Positions 1 through 11,068 are shown, counted from the stretch's first letter. The stretch: DNA of 64,000 nucleotides from Sphingobium sp. EP60837 (GCF_001658005.1 NZ_CP015986.1:558001-622000), one strand, 5' to 3'. The notes: generated by a model from the sequence alone, not told the origin. Made by a program: numbers and translations.

Positions 1-525
1 GCCCGATTTCAGCGCTGCGCGGATGCGGCTGGAGGACACGACTTCCCCGCGCTCATCGGTGACAGGCGCGACTGCTTCGGCACTCATGCCGCGCGCCGCG
101 CCAAGCTGCGCCAAGGTCGCCACCGTGCCGCTGCGGCCCTGGCCGAAGGTGAAATCCTGGCCTGTGACCACGCCCGCGACGCCCATCCCTTCGACCAGCA
201 GTTCGACGAAATGCTCGGGGTCCAGCGCAGCGAGTTGGCGGGTGAAGGCGAAAACGAGCATGGCGTCCGACCCTGCCTTGGCAAAAAGAGCTTGCCGCTG
301 ATCCAGCGTGGTAAGGCGGAACCAGGGCGTATTCGGGCGGAAAAGGCGCATCGGATGCGGATCGAAGGTCGCAATGATGACGGGACGTCCTTCCGCGCGG
401 GCGCGAGCGACTGCCCGGCCGACGACCGCCTGATGGCCGAGGTGAAACCCGTCAAAATTGCCCAGCGCCATGATGCTCCCGCGCAAATGGGCGGGGATCG
501 GGACGCCGCTTTCAAGCCGCTCCAT
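1..525 (-). CDS. ribF: Bifunctional riboflavin kinase/FAD synthetase, N-terminal part (runs off left edge)
   Basis: RibF phosphorylates riboflavin to FMN and adenylylates FMN to FAD in the cytoplasm. About 175 residues are visible, all from the N-terminal FAD synthetase (nucleotidyltransferase) domain. The start region reads ALGNFDGFHLGHQAVV, carrying the GxFDGxHxGH signature, followed by ATFDPHP and later SSSRIRAAL, the usual end of the adenylyltransferase core. The C-terminal riboflavin kinase domain lies beyond the window. The ATG at 525 puts the start at the usual distance from the GNFDG motif; a TTG 12 codons upstream is in frame but less likely. The gene follows folA after 43 bases on the same strand, so the two may be cotranscribed. 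Confidence 0.93.
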   Translation of the reverse strand, partial: MERLESGVPIPAHLRGSIMALGNFDGFHLGHQAVVGRAVARARAEGRPVIIATFDPHPMRLFRPNTPWFRLTTLDQRQALFAKAGSDAMLVFAFTRQLAALDPEHFVELLVEGMGVAGVVTGQDFTFGQGRSGTVATLAQLGAARGMSAEAVAPVTDERGEVVSSSRIRAALKSG

Positions 526-568
526 GGCGGTGGCTATAGGGACCTGCCCCGCCGCTGGCAATGCGGCT

Positions 569-1069
569 TCATGGCGCAGTGCGGCGGCGGAAGGTGACGA
601 AGCTGTAGGCGGGATATTCGCCCTGCGCGGCATGATCCTGCCGCGCGACCTCCTGCCATTCGGCAGCGTCGGGATAGGGAATGGCCGCATCGCCGGGCGT
701 ATCCAGATGAACCTCGGTGAGTTCGATGCGGTCGGCTTGTGGAAGGAACAGCTGGTGGATTTCCGCGCCGCCGATCACCATGACCACGGGCGCGTCCGCC
801 AAACGGATCGCTCCGGCAACGTCATGAGTGACCTCCGCGCCTTCACGGCTCCATCCGGCGTCGCGAGTGAGGACGATATGACGGCGGCTGGGAAGCAGGC
901 CCGGCAGGCTGTCGAAAGTCTTGCGGCCCATGATCATGGGATGACCAAGGGTGAGCGCCTTGAAATGCTTGAGGTCCGCTGGAAGCCGCCAGGGGAGTCC
1001 GCCGTCCCTACCGATCACGCCATTGTCGGCGCGGGCGAGGATGAGGACGATCTCCGGCTTTGCACTCAC
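569..1069 (-). CDS. folA: Dihydrofolate reductase
   Basis: Reduces 7,8-dihydrofolate to tetrahydrofolate with NADPH for one-carbon metabolism. The 166-residue protein has normal length for chromosomal DHFR. Family hallmarks are visible: LARADNGVIGRDGGLPWRLP with the active-site Trp and the acidic Asp of PADLKHFK, the NADPH-binding IMGRKTFDSLP, and VIGGAEIHQLFLP. The ATG at 1069 overlaps the purK stop by four bases (ATGA), implying translational coupling to purK. Purine and folate functions thus lie together in a likely purE-purK-folA-ribF operon. The assignment is firm. Confidence 0.95.
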   Translation of the reverse strand: MSAKPEIVLILARADNGVIGRDGGLPWRLPADLKHFKALTLGHPMIMGRKTFDSLPGLLPSRRHIVLTRDAGWSREGAEVTHDVAGAIRLADAPVVMVIGGAEIHQLFLPQADRIELTEVHLDTPGDAAIPYPDAAEWQEVARQDHAAQGEYPAYSFVTFRRRTAP

Positions 1070-2136
1070 AGCGTTAGCCGGGTGACATGGCCCATCTTGC
1101 GCCCGGCACGCGCTTCATGCTTGCCGTAGAGGTGCAGATGAGCGGCCGGATCGGTCATGATCGCCTGCCATTCATTCGCTTCGTCGCCGATCAAGTTGCG
1201 CATTTCCACCCGCTTGGCGGCGAGGCGGGTGTCACCCAAAGGCAGACCGCAAATGGCGCGGACGTGATTTTCGAACTGGCTGGTGACGGCGCCTTCGATG
1301 GTCCAATGGCCGCTATTGTGCACGCGCGGAGCCATTTCGTTGAAGACCGGGCCATCGGCGCTGGCGAAAAACTCCAGGGTCAGTACGCCGACATAGTCCA
1401 GTGCGGCAGCGACCTGCGCGGCAAGGGCCCGCGCACCCTCTACCTGCGCCTCGATGCGTTCACCTGCAGGAGCCGTGGAGGTGGACAGGATGCCATCGAC
1501 ATGGACGTTGACGGGCGAATCCCAGAAGCGGACTTCACCGTCCGCGCCGCGCGCCAGGATGACGGAAAACTCCTCCTCAAAAGTCACGAAGCCTTCAAGG
1601 ATCGCGCTCTGCCGGCCGATCGCGTTCCAGGCGCCGACTGCATCGCCCGGCTCGTTCAGGCGCGCCTGCCCCTTGCCGTCATAGCCCATGCGGTTGGTTT
1701 TCAGAATCGCGCGGCTGCCGATGGTGGCGATCGCCTGCTCCAGATCGTCGAGGCTCTCTACCGATGCGAAGGGCGCGGTGAGCCCGCCCAGGTCGCGCAC
1801 GAAGCTCTTTTCCGCCAGTCGGTCCTGCGCCACGCGCAACGCTTGTGCGCCCGGACGGACCAGGCCGTGGGTGGCGAGCACTTCGACCGCTGAAGGGTCG
1901 ATATTCTCGAACTCATAAGTGACGACATCGACGCTGTCTGCGAAAGCCGCCAGCGCGGCCGCATCCTCATAGGCGCCCTGGGTCCAGCGCGGAGAGACGT
2001 CAGCAGCCGGGCCGCTCGTCTCGGGTGCATAAATGTGGGTGCGATAGCCCAGTTGCGCGGCGGCGATCGCGATCATGCGGCCGAGCTGGCCGCCGCCAAG
2101 AATGCCGATGGTGGAACCGGGCGCGATGGTCGTCAT
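1066..2136 (-). CDS. purK: 5-(carboxyamino)imidazole ribonucleotide synthase
   Basis: ATP-dependent carboxylation of AIR to N5-CAIR, a step of purine synthesis. The 356-residue protein begins with the nucleotide-binding signature TIGILGGGQLGRMIA and shows the ATP-grasp core (ILKTNRMGYDGKGQ, then EEFSVILARG, then NEMAPRVHNSGHW). These are diagnostic for PurK. The frame is open for about 50 more codons upstream, but the ATG at 2136 is chosen because the family starts just before the GGGQLGR loop and because it lies one base after the purE stop. That near-contact implies coupled translation. PurK and PurE act consecutively. Confidence 0.96.
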   Translation of the reverse strand: MTTIAPGSTIGILGGGQLGRMIAIAAAQLGYRTHIYAPETSGPAADVSPRWTQGAYEDAAALAAFADSVDVVTYEFENIDPSAVEVLATHGLVRPGAQALRVAQDRLAEKSFVRDLGGLTAPFASVESLDDLEQAIATIGSRAILKTNRMGYDGKGQARLNEPGDAVGAWNAIGRQSAILEGFVTFEEEFSVILARGADGEVRFWDSPVNVHVDGILSTSTAPAGERIEAQVEGARALAAQVAAALDYVGVLTLEFFASADGPVFNEMAPRVHNSGHWTIEGAVTSQFENHVRAICGLPLGDTRLAAKRVEMRNLIGDEANEWQAIMTDPAAHLHLYGKHEARAGRKMGHVTRLTL

Positions 2137-2137
2137 C

Positions 2138-2617
2138 TTATTCGGGCGTCTCCGCGACGTCGTTGGTCTGCTTTTCACGCCACATGTCGAGCCGCTCCGC
2201 CAGCGCGTCGTCGGTGGTGGCCAGGATCGAGGCGGCGAGCAGCGCGGCGTTAATCGCGCCGGGCTTTCCGATAGCAAGAGTGCCAACGGGTATGCCGCCG
2301 GGCATCTGCACGATCGAAAGGAGGGAATCCATGCCCTTCAGCGACTTAGATTCGACCGGCACACCCAGCACCGGGAGGCGCGTCATCGAAGCGGCCATCC
2401 CGGGGAGATGAGCCGCGCCCCCTGCCCCGGCGATGATGACCTTCAGGCCACGGGACACCGCGCCGGTCGCATAGTCGTAAAGCCGCTGCGGCGTGCGATG
2501 GGCCGAGACCACCTTGCATTCATGCGGGACGCCGAGAGCGGTCAGCGTCTCGGCCGCATGACGCATCGTTTCCCAATCGGAACGCGATCCCATGATGATG
2601 CCGACTTTAGCGGTCAT
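2138..2617 (-). CDS. purE: N5-carboxyaminoimidazole ribonucleotide mutase, catalytic subunit
   Basis: Converts N5-CAIR to CAIR in purine biosynthesis. The 159-residue product matches class I PurE length. It opens with [15 protein letters not shown] (the GSxSD phosphate-binding loop), has the conserved [10 protein letters not shown] with the catalytic His, and [15 protein letters not shown], also conserved. The ATG at 2617 is preferred to the upstream in-frame ATG at 2650 because the family begins immediately before this loop. It leads the likely purE-purK-folA-ribF operon. A weak terminator-like hairpin separates it from gpmA upstream. Confidence 0.96.
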   Translation of the reverse strand: MTAKVGIIMGSRSDWETMRHAAETLTALGVPHECKVVSAHRTPQRLYDYATGAVSRGLKVIIAGAGGAAHLPGMAASMTRLPVLGVPVESKSLKGMDSLLSIVQMPGGIPVGTLAIGKPGAINAALLAASILATTDDALAERLDMWREKQTNDVAETPE

Positions 2618-2651
2618 TCGCCTGACTTCCCCTGATGGCGCGGAAAGCAAA

Positions 2652-2680
2652 GCCCCTTAGCGGCAGGACCGGAAAGGGGC
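2652..2680 (-). terminator. Possible terminator after gpmA
   Basis: A stem of GCCCCTT pairs with AAGGGGC across a GC-rich loop that contains a further CGG/CCG pairing. On the minus strand it lies 20 bases after the gpmA stop and is followed by TTTGCTTT, a short imperfect T tract. It would separate gpmA from purE. The weak T tract keeps confidence moderate. Confidence 0.5.
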
Positions 2681-2699
2681 AATGCGGGATTTGGAACGC

Positions 2700-3386
2700 T
2701 CAACGCTCCGACAGATAATAGCGCTCCTTCGCGGTCAGATCGTCGGCCAGGTCATAGACGATCGGCTGGCCGGTCGGGATCTCCAGTTCGGTGATTTCGT
2801 CATCGGGTATACCAGACAGATGCTTGACCAGAGCGCGCAGCGAATTGCCGTGGGCGGAAATAAGGACGCGCTTGCCCGCTTTCAATTCCGGCACGATCCG
2901 GCTTTCCCAATAGGGCAGCACGCGCGCGATCGTATCCTTGAGCGATTCCGTGGAAGGAATGGCGATGCCGTCATAGCGGCGGTCTTTCGACAGGTCGAAC
3001 TCACCGCCCGGCTCCAGCACTGGCGGCGGAATGTCGAAGCTGCGGCGCCAGATCTTGACCTGCGCGTCGCCATGCTTGGCGGCCGTCTCCGCCTTGTTAA
3101 GGCCGGTGAGCCCGCCATAGTGCCGTTCATTCAGGCGCCAGTCCTTTTCGACAGGCAGCCACAGCCGGCCCATTTCCTCCAGCGCCAGGTTCAGCGTCTT
3201 GATCGCGCGCGTCTGGACCGAGGTGAAGCAGCGATCGAAGTCCAGTCCCTTGGCCGACAGCAACTGGCCAGCAGCGCGCGCTTCCTCCACGCCCTTTTCC
3301 GTCAGGTCCACGTCCCACCAGCCGGTGAAGCGGTTTTCCAGGTTCCAGGCCGATTGGCCATGACGGATCAGAACGAGTGTGGGCAT
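2700..3386 (-). CDS. gpmA: 2,3-bisphosphoglycerate-dependent phosphoglycerate mutase
   Basis: Interconverts 3- and 2-phosphoglycerate in glycolysis and gluconeogenesis. The 228-residue protein starts [15 protein letters not shown], with the phosphohistidine in the RHG motif, followed by [15 protein letters not shown]. It also has the family's [13 protein letters not shown], with the partner Glu, and the second catalytic His in [16 protein letters not shown]. Length and motifs fit the dPGM type, not the longer cofactor-independent enzyme. It is divergent from sppA, with a 151-base gap that must hold promoters for both. Confidence 0.96.
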   Translation of the reverse strand: MPTLVLIRHGQSAWNLENRFTGWWDVDLTEKGVEEARAAGQLLSAKGLDFDRCFTSVQTRAIKTLNLALEEMGRLWLPVEKDWRLNERHYGGLTGLNKAETAAKHGDAQVKIWRRSFDIPPPVLEPGGEFDLSKDRRYDGIAIPSTESLKDTIARVLPYWESRIVPELKAGKRVLISAHGNSLRALVKHLSGIPDDEITELEIPTGQPIVYDLADDLTAKERYYLSER

Positions 3387-3537
3387 GAAACGCTTCTCCT
3401 GCACTAAGCGAATGTTGGCGCTTCCCATAACGCCGGAAATCACGGGCGCAAGCTTGTGCGCCCGGCCCACCGCCCCACATTGCAGTCGGTCCGCCGATCG
3501 GATAGCTCGAAGGACAGTTGAAAAAGGAACTGGCAAC

Positions 3538-5424
3538 TTGGCATTTGTGAAGGGTGTTTGGCGCATATTGGTCGCCATCAAGGACGGGCTGGTGCTGCTG
3601 CTCCTGCTTGGTTTCTTCGGCCTGCTCTATGCCGCCCTGTCCTGGTCCCCCAAGCCTGCCCGCAGCGTCAGCAGCGGCGCCTTGCTATTGAAGCTCGACG
3701 GCACGATCGTCGAGCAGCCTGCGGAGATCGATCCATTTTCCCTGCTGACCGGATCGGGGCAGGAGACCAGGGAATATCGGCTGTCCGACATCGTTACCGC
3801 GCTGGAAGCAGCCAGGACCGATGACAAGGTCAAGGCGGTTGTCCTGAACCTCGATGGGTTCCTGGGCGGCGGCCAAGTTGCCCTGTCACGCGTGGGCAAG
3901 GCGCTGGACGGCGTTCGCGCCGCGAACAAGCCGGTCTTCGCCTTTGCGACCATCTACAGCGATGACAGCTATCAACTTGCTGCCCATGCCAGCGAAAGCT
4001 GGGTCGATCCGCTGGGCGGCGTCGCCATTCTGGGCCGCGGCGGTTCAGGGCTTTATTACAAGGGCCTGATCGACAAGCTGGGCGTCAACACGCACGTCTA
4101 TCGCGTCGGCACTTACAAGAGTTTCGTCGAACCCTTCATCCGCTCCGATCAATCGCCCGAGGCGCGGCAGGCCAATCAGGCGCTGGCTGATGCGCTGTGG
4201 GAAGGTTGGCAGCAGGAAGTCGCTCGGGCCCGCCCGAAAGCCAAGCTGGCCGCCTATGCCGCCAATCCTGCAGGCGCAGCCGAAGCCGCACGCGGCAACC
4301 TGGCGAAGGCGGCCCTGAGTGCGGGACTGATCGACCGGCTGGGCGATGAAGCGGCTTTCGGTGAGCGGGTGGCGCAAGTTGCTGGCGAACCTTCCGACGA
4401 ACGGCCTGGCGACTTCGCCAGCATCGACCTTCCCACTTACGCCAAGGCGCACCGGCCAGCCAATAATGGCCAGATCGGCGTGATCACGATCGCAGGCGAG
4501 ATCGTCGATGGCGATGCGGGACCCGGGAGCGCGGCCGGAGACACGATCTCCGCGCTGCTTTACAAGGCCCTGTCCGAAAAGGAACTGAAGGCGCTGGTGG
4601 TCCGCGTCGATTCCCCCGGCGGCTCCGTCATGGCATCGGAAAAGATCCGGCAGGCCATCATGGAGGCCAAGCGGGAAGGACTGCCTGTCGTCGTGTCGAT
4701 GGGCAATGTCGCGGCGAGTGGCGGCTATTGGGTTTCGACCCCCGCCGACCTGATCCTCGCCGAGCCCGGCACGATCACCGGATCCATCGGCGTCTTCGGC
4801 ATCTTGCCGAGCTTTGAAGGAACGCTGGCCAAGCTCGGTATCACCACGGATGGAGTGCGCACCACGCCGCTATCGGGCCAACCGGACCTTGCGGCCGGGA
4901 CGACGCCGGAGTTCGATCGCATCATGCAGATGGGGATCGAGGACATTTACGGCCGCTTTGTCGGCTTAGTGGCCAAAGCCCGCCGCAAATCGCCCCAGCA
5001 GATCGACGCCATCGCCCAAGGCCGCGTCTGGGACGGCGGCACGGCGCGACAGATCGGCTTGGTCGATCGCTTCGGCGGCCTTGAAGAGGCGATCGCGGAA
5101 GCAGCCAAGCTCGCCAAGCTCGACCCCGCGAAGGCAAAAACCTACCGCATCGAGAAGGAACCCGACAAATTCGCCGAGTTCATCCAGTCGATGACCGAAC
5201 GCGACGACGAGGATGCCGACACGGCACGCGACATGCTGAGCCACCAGGCGATGATCCAGCGCCGCTGGGCAATGCAGGCCATCGCTGATGTGCGGGAATT
5301 GCTGAGCGGTGCAGGCGTGCGCGCCGATTGCCTTGAATGCAGAGGTTATGGCGCACCGAAGGCCGTGAGTGCAGCTGATCAGCGAGGCTTGATGGCGTTG
5401 CTGACTTCGATTTGGCGGGGGTGA
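3538..5424 (+). CDS. sppA: Signal peptide peptidase SppA, 67-kDa type
   Basis: Membrane-anchored serine protease that degrades cleaved signal peptides. An N-terminal membrane segment (about residues 15-35) precedes two tandem peptidase S49 halves. The catalytic Lys-Ser pair is visible: Lys194 in [11 protein letters not shown] of the first half and Ser394 in [11 protein letters not shown] of the second. They are 200 residues apart, the same spacing as I recall for Lys209/Ser409 of E. coli SppA. No ATG fits: the ATG-started reading frame from 3379 adds an unlikely leader that crosses gpmA. A TTG at 3538 has AAGGAA about eight bases upstream and gives 628 residues. A GTG at 3547 is the alternative. 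Confidence 0.93.
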   Translation: MAFVKGVWRILVAIKDGLVLLLLLGFFGLLYAALSWSPKPARSVSSGALLLKLDGTIVEQPAEIDPFSLLTGSGQETREYRLSDIVTALEAARTDDKVKAVVLNLDGFLGGGQVALSRVGKALDGVRAANKPVFAFATIYSDDSYQLAAHASESWVDPLGGVAILGRGGSGLYYKGLIDKLGVNTHVYRVGTYKSFVEPFIRSDQSPEARQANQALADALWEGWQQEVARARPKAKLAAYAANPAGAAEAARGNLAKAALSAGLIDRLGDEAAFGERVAQVAGEPSDERPGDFASIDLPTYAKAHRPANNGQIGVITIAGEIVDGDAGPGSAAGDTISALLYKALSEKELKALVVRVDSPGGSVMASEKIRQAIMEAKREGLPVVVSMGNVAASGGYWVSTPADLILAEPGTITGSIGVFGILPSFEGTLAKLGITTDGVRTTPLSGQPDLAAGTTPEFDRIMQMGIEDIYGRFVGLVAKARRKSPQQIDAIAQGRVWDGGTARQIGLVDRFGGLEEAIAEAAKLAKLDPAKAKTYRIEKEPDKFAEFIQSMTERDDEDADTARDMLSHQAMIQRRWAMQAIADVRELLSGAGVRADCLECRGYGAPKAVSAADQRGLMALLTSIWRG

Positions 5425-5522
5425 GAGAAGTTAAAAGCGGCCATATCGCAAGACCGTTGCGCTTCGCCGAGTCTTCGCGCGAGGCGATTGGAACTCCCAG
5501 CGGGCGAGCACATTTGGCGAAG

Positions 5523-5900
5523 ATGCTGCACCATATCTCCCTCGGCACGACCGACCTGGAACGAGCGCGCGCCTTTTATGACCCGGTCATGCATGAGTTG
5601 GGCATGCGGCGAACGTTGGATGTCAGTGACGCCATAGGGTACGGCGCTGGCATCACCGTCTTCAGCCTCAACCTTCCCGCAGACGGCGGCGGCGCGTCGG
5701 TTGGCAACGGGGTCCATGTTGCTTTCGAGGTTGAAAAACGAGCCGCTGTCGATGCATTTTTCAAGGCCGCAATAGCCCATGGCGGCTCAGGTGACGGTGC
5801 GCCTGGCCTAAGACCCGGATATGACGCCAATTACTATGCCGCCTTCGTTCGTGATCCGGACGGAAACAAGATCGAGGCTGTCACGTTCACCGCTGCCTGA
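5523..5900 (+). CDS. VOC family (glyoxalase/bleomycin resistance-like) protein
   Basis: A 125-residue vicinal-oxygen-chelate fold protein. It opens LHHISLGTTDLERARAFYD, the first beta-alpha module with the usual metal-ligand His, and ends FVRDPDGNKIEAVTF, the typical last strand with its acidic ligand. Such proteins include lyases, dioxygenases and resistance proteins, and the substrate cannot be inferred. The ATG at 5523 matches where the family starts, but the ribosome-binding site is poor. The reading frame is open 37 codons further up, without a family match there. It lies 98 bases after sppA, convergent with the TRIC-like gene. Confidence 0.85.
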   Translation: MLHHISLGTTDLERARAFYDPVMHELGMRRTLDVSDAIGYGAGITVFSLNLPADGGGASVGNGVHVAFEVEKRAAVDAFFKAAIAHGGSGDGAPGLRPGYDANYYAAFVRDPDGNKIEAVTFTAA

Positions 5901-5933
5901 AATGATACCGGCGATTGGCAAATCAAAGACGCT

Positions 5934-6569
5934 TTACTCACCCCGATAGACTGGCAACCCCAACCCTCTCCAGATCGCGATGGCCCGCAACAGAAAACCC
6001 AGCAGCGCAGCCACGACGCCCGCTACGGGTACATCCAGCCCCCACCAATGCAGCACCACGAACAAGCCCGATGCCAATGCGGCCGCAGTCACATAAAGCT
6101 CTGGGCGTAGCAGGATGGATGGCTCATGGGCGAGCAGGTCGCGAAGAATGCCGCCTACGCAACCCGTGACCACGCCCATCATGGCTGCGACGAGAGGCGG
6201 GATGCCGTAGCTCATCGCTTTGGCGGCTCCGAACACGGCGAAGGCCGCAAGGCCGATGGCGTCGAGCCAATCCAGCGCGCGGTCGCTCCACAGCCTGCGC
6301 GGGGTGAACCAGACGAGCAGGGCCGCGATCATGCAGGTGATGGCGGGGACCGGATCATGCACCCAAAAGACCGGCGCACCGATCAGTAGATCGCGCACGG
6401 TGCCGCCTCCCACCCCCGTTATCAGTGCGAAGAAGGCGAAGGTGACAAGCGTTTGGCCCAACCGCGCGGCGGCCAGCGCGCCGGACGCCGCGAAGACGAA
6501 GATCCCCACGATGCTGAGTGTTTCCAGCACCGGGCCGATCTGATGAAGGGCGATCGCAGATGGTATCAT
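5934..6569 (-). CDS. Trimeric intracellular cation channel (UPF0126/YicG) family membrane protein
   Basis: A 211-residue membrane protein with seven hydrophobic segments arranged as two repeats of a three-helix unit. Each repeat carries the family's glycine-rich motif before an RDLL: ITGVGGGTVRDLL near residue 50 and VTGCVGGILRDLL near residue 138. Prokaryotic TRIC homologues are potassium-permeable homotrimeric channels, though some relatives have been linked to glycine transport. Length is typical. The start at 6569 is the only sensible ATG. No operon partner is evident, since the upstream glutathione peroxidase gene ends about 130 bases away. Confidence 0.9.
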   Translation of the reverse strand: MIPSAIALHQIGPVLETLSIVGIFVFAASGALAAARLGQTLVTFAFFALITGVGGGTVRDLLIGAPVFWVHDPVPAITCMIAALLVWFTPRRLWSDRALDWLDAIGLAAFAVFGAAKAMSYGIPPLVAAMMGVVTGCVGGILRDLLAHEPSILLRPELYVTAAALASGLFVVLHWWGLDVPVAGVVAALLGFLLRAIAIWRGLGLPVYRGE

Positions 6570-6637
6570 GAGGCGAGTTAGCCTCTGGCACCACTAGCTG
6601 TCGAGGGACGGCACAAGATAGAGTGCTGCGCCGACGT

Positions 6638-6691
6638 GCCGCTATTCCGGTTCGCTCGCCCTGTCGTACAGGCCGGCGCCAGAATAGCGGC
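6638..6691. other. Nested inverted repeat between two convergently read-through genes
   Basis: GCCGCTATTCCGG at 6638-6650 pairs with CCAGAATAGCGGC at 6679-6691 over 13 base pairs with one G-U. The loop contains a second hairpin, CCTGT/ACAGG. It lies just after the glutathione peroxidase stop on the minus strand. There is no T tract, so it is not a standard terminator. It may instead be an mRNA 3' structure, a factor-dependent stop or a repeat element. Confidence 0.5.
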
Positions 6692-6699
6692 GCTTGGCT

Positions 6700-7245
6700 T
6701 TACTTGGCCAATTCCGCCTCGATCGCCGACACCAGCGCGGGATCGTCGGGCGTGGTGGCGGGCGCGAAGCGTGCGGCGACCGTGCCGTCCTTGGCGATCA
6801 GGAATTTTTCGAAGTTCCACAGAACTTCAGGCTCTTCGGTCGGCGTCATGCCATATCCCTTGAGCTTGTCGCGGAACGCGTCGCCTTCGCCCTGCGCCTT
6901 GGGCTGCTCGCTGGTGAGGGCGGCATAAAGCGGGTGCTTTTCCGGGCCGGTCACGACGATCTTTTCGAACATGGGGAAATCGACGCCGAAATTGGTCGTG
7001 CAGAAAGTCGCAATCTCATCATTGCTGCCCGGCTCCTGCGCGCCGAAGTCGTTGGCGGGGAAACCCGCGACGACCAAGCCCTTGTCCTTATAATCGCGAT
7101 AGAGCTTTTCGAGCCCCTCATATTGCGGGGTGAGGCCGCATTTGGAGGCGACATTGACCGCCAGCACCACCTTGCCCGTATAGTCCGCCAGGCTGGCGTC
7201 TGCGCCCTTGATCGTCTTCAGCGGAATTTGCTGGATCGAAGTCAT
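6700..7245 (-). CDS. Glutathione peroxidase family (thiol peroxidase type)
   Basis: Reduces peroxides using thioredoxin or glutathione. The 181-residue protein has the peroxidatic Cys in NVASKCGLTPQYEGLE (a Cys, not selenocysteine), the glutamine-bearing FPANDFGAQEPGSN block, and VLWNFEKFLI with the catalytic Trp and Asn. These form the Cys-Gln-Trp-Asn tetrad. The ATG at 7245 follows AAGGAGACG at good spacing, so the 24-residue in-frame extension upstream is not needed. Bacterial Cys-type members usually act as thioredoxin-dependent peroxidases despite the name. The gene follows the VIT-type transporter on the same strand. Confidence 0.94.
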   Translation of the reverse strand: MTSIQQIPLKTIKGADASLADYTGKVVLAVNVASKCGLTPQYEGLEKLYRDYKDKGLVVAGFPANDFGAQEPGSNDEIATFCTTNFGVDFPMFEKIVVTGPEKHPLYAALTSEQPKAQGEGDAFRDKLKGYGMTPTEEPEVLWNFEKFLIAKDGTVAARFAPATTPDDPALVSAIEAELAK

Positions 7246-7285
7246 GATCGTCTCCTTGAGATTCTTGAACGCGCGGACCTTGCCA

Positions 7286-8014
7286 TCATATGGCCGCGCC
7301 GAAAAGCCTGCCCGCACCCGCCGTCACCACCATCGCCAGCATGCCCCAGAAGACCACTCGGCCGACCGAACGGGCAGTCTTCCCCCCGCCCAGCCGCGCG
7401 CCGACGTAACCGAGCAGCGCCAGGCACAGTAGCGATGTAATAACGATCACCGGAAGCGCTATGGAGGCAGGGCATAAGGCTGCTGCAACAACCGGGGCGA
7501 GCGCGCCCGCAGAAAAGGTCGCGGCGGATGTAAGCGCCGCCTGCACCGGCCGCGCGGTGCTGATGTTGGAAATGCCCAGCTCATCGCGGGCATGGGCGGC
7601 CAGTGCATCGGCGTCCATCAACTGCCGCGCCACCTCCCCGGCCAGTTCAGGCGTGAGGCCGCGCTCCACATAGATGCCGCGCAGTTCCTGCCACTCGACA
7701 TCCGGTTGCTGCGCGATCGCTCGCTTTTCCTTGGCAAGGTCCGCCCGCTCCGTGTCGGACTGCGCGCTGACCGACACATATTCGCCGGCCGCCATGGACA
7801 TGGCGCCCGCGACCAACGCTGCTATGCCCGACAGCAGAATCGCCTCACGTGCGGCCCCCGAGGCGGCGATGCCCGCAAGCAGGCTGGCGGTCGAGACGAT
7901 GCCGTCATTCGCGCCTAGGACCGCCGCACGCAGCCAGCCCACGCGATTGACATAATGGACGGCGTGGTGCGCTTGCTCTGGCGCGCCTGCCGCTGATCCT
8001 TCCATCGCCGCCAT
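7286..8014 (-). CDS. VIT1/CCC1 family iron/manganese transporter
   Basis: A 242-residue integral membrane protein of the vacuolar iron transporter family. Bacterial members are thought to export or redistribute Fe2+ or Mn2+ across the inner membrane. The signature LGANDGIVSTASLLAGIAAS near residue 33 is diagnostic. A second segment, GAMSMAAGEYVSVSAQSD, is followed by the charged cytoplasmic helix pair rich in Glu that forms the metal-binding domain in plant VIT1. Three hydrophobic C-terminal segments complete five membrane spans. GGAGACG lies upstream of the ATG at 8014; the ATG four codons in is an alternative. It lies 19 bases after the ABC-F gene stop, so the two are probably cotranscribed. 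Confidence 0.9.
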   Translation of the reverse strand: MAAMEGSAAGAPEQAHHAVHYVNRVGWLRAAVLGANDGIVSTASLLAGIAASGAAREAILLSGIAALVAGAMSMAAGEYVSVSAQSDTERADLAKEKRAIAQQPDVEWQELRGIYVERGLTPELAGEVARQLMDADALAAHARDELGISNISTARPVQAALTSAATFSAGALAPVVAAALCPASIALPVIVITSLLCLALLGYVGARLGGGKTARSVGRVVFWGMLAMVVTAGAGRLFGAAI

Positions 8015-8033
8015 GCCTTCGCGTCTCCTGCTG

Positions 8034-9815
<1,782 letters not shown>

Positions 9816-9956
9816 GGCCGTGCAGCTAGGACTTCCAGCGCGCCGGGGCAAGAGCATGTGGAACCGGAAGCTGTCCAAAGGCTTTCAACGCCCGTCAGCG
9901 TCCATTCATCGCAGCCGTTACAAACAGGACGTCTGCTTTCCCAAGGAGATACGTCC

Positions 9957-10685
9957 ATGAAGTCTGCCTTCGCCATGATGGCCCTCGCCGCCGCATCGCT
10001 CCCCGCAGCGGCGATCGCGCAGACGAGCGTCACCATCGCCGAAACCGCTCCGGTCGTGACACTGAATGTCACCGAAACGGTGGAAGCCGCTCCGGACCGC
10101 GCCGTTGTGGGCACCGGCGTGCAGACGCGCGCGCCCACCGCCACGCAAGCGATGCGCGACAATGCAGCGAAGATGGACCGCCTGATCGCCACGCTCGCCA
10201 AGGCAGGCATCGCCAAGAAGGACATCCAGACCAGCGGCATCAATCTCAGCGCCCAATATGACTACAGCAACCGCGAGGGACAGCCTGCCGGGCCACGCTT
10301 CATCGGCTATGAAGCGTCGAACCAACTGACCATCAAGCTGCACGACATCAAAAAGGTGGGCCCACTGCTCGATACGCTGGTCGAAGCGGGTGCGACCAAT
10401 GTGAACGGTCCATCCTTCTCGATCGAAAACCCTGCGCCGATGCTGGCGCAGGCGCGCGCGGCTGCGCTGAAGAGTGCCAAGTCACAGGCGGACTTCTATG
10501 CCCAAGCGGCCGGTTACCGTTCGGCCCGCCTGATCTCCATTTCGGAAAGCAATAGCGGGGGCAATCCCCCGATGCCGATGCTCGCCGCCCGGTTCAAGGC
10601 GGATGCCGAGCAGGCTACGCCGGTCGAACCCGGGCAGGTCGGATCGTCCGTCACACTAACCGTCCAATATGCGTTGGAGCGCTAA
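9957..10685 (+). CDS. SIMPL domain (DUF541) periplasmic protein
   Basis: A secreted protein of 242 residues. A signal peptide with a likely AIAQ cleavage site (about residue 22) precedes a SIMPL/DUF541 domain: VTLNVTETVEAAPDRAVVGTGV at its start, the conserved KKDIQTSGINLSAQYDYS segment, then YEASNQLTIKLHD and a C-terminal VTLTVQYALER strand. Members (BP26, YggE) are periplasmic or outer-membrane proteins of unclear function, linked to oxidative stress. The ATG at 9957 has AAGGAG nine bases upstream. The gene stands alone, divergent from the ABC-F gene with about 140 bases between them. Confidence 0.9.
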   Translation: MKSAFAMMALAAASLPAAAIAQTSVTIAETAPVVTLNVTETVEAAPDRAVVGTGVQTRAPTATQAMRDNAAKMDRLIATLAKAGIAKKDIQTSGINLSAQYDYSNREGQPAGPRFIGYEASNQLTIKLHDIKKVGPLLDTLVEAGATNVNGPSFSIENPAPMLAQARAAALKSAKSQADFYAQAAGYRSARLISISESNSGGNPPMPMLAARFKADAEQATPVEPGQVGSSVTLTVQYALER

Positions 10686-10762
10686 TCCCGCTCGGATCGC
10701 CGCTTTGACGCCACCATTCACCACCTGTTCAATGCTTCGGCGCTATGGCATGCCCTATGACG

Positions 10763-11068
10763 ATGAAGCATAGCATCCTGATTACCGGTCTGGCCGCCCT
10801 CGCCGCGATGGCGGCCACGCCTTCCCAGGCCGAGATCGGGCAGCGCGGTGAACAGGACGCCGCGCGCCGCGCCATGCTCGACGGGCAAACCATGCCCTTC
10901 TCCCTCATCAAGCGCCGGGTCGATGCCGCCATGGGCGGGGCAACCTATCTTGGTGCGGAATTCAATCCCTCCTCCAACCGCTATCGCTTGAAATATGTGA
11001 AGGACGGTAAGGTGGTTTGGGTTGATGCGGACGGGCGCACAGGCGATATAACCGGCTGGGCGCACTGA
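10763..11068 (+). CDS. Small secreted PepSY-like protein upstream of a two-component system
   Basis: About 101 residues with a signal peptide ending near TPSQA. The mature part reads FSLIKRRVDAAMGGATYLG and then YRLKYVKDGKVVWVDADGRTGDI. That pattern, a helix followed by a hairpin ending in V-D-A-x-T-G-x-I, is the PepSY domain. Such proteins often precede and modulate PhoPQ/FeuPQ-type systems by inhibiting the sensor or proteases in the periplasm. It lies 33 bases upstream of the response regulator gene. The start is uncertain: ATGs at 10745, 10757 and 10763 are in frame and none has a good ribosome-binding site. 10763 gives the most normal signal peptide. Confidence 0.78.
   Translation: MKHSILITGLAALAAMAATPSQAEIGQRGEQDAARRAMLDGQTMPFSLIKRRVDAAMGGATYLGAEFNPSSNRYRLKYVKDGKVVWVDADGRTGDITGWAH

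Noticed and set aside
5488..5513. GGAAC-N16-CATT just before the VOC gene, similar to an EcfG promoter
   Set aside because: The -10 part differs from CGTT and the site would place transcription start almost at the ATG, leaving no leader.
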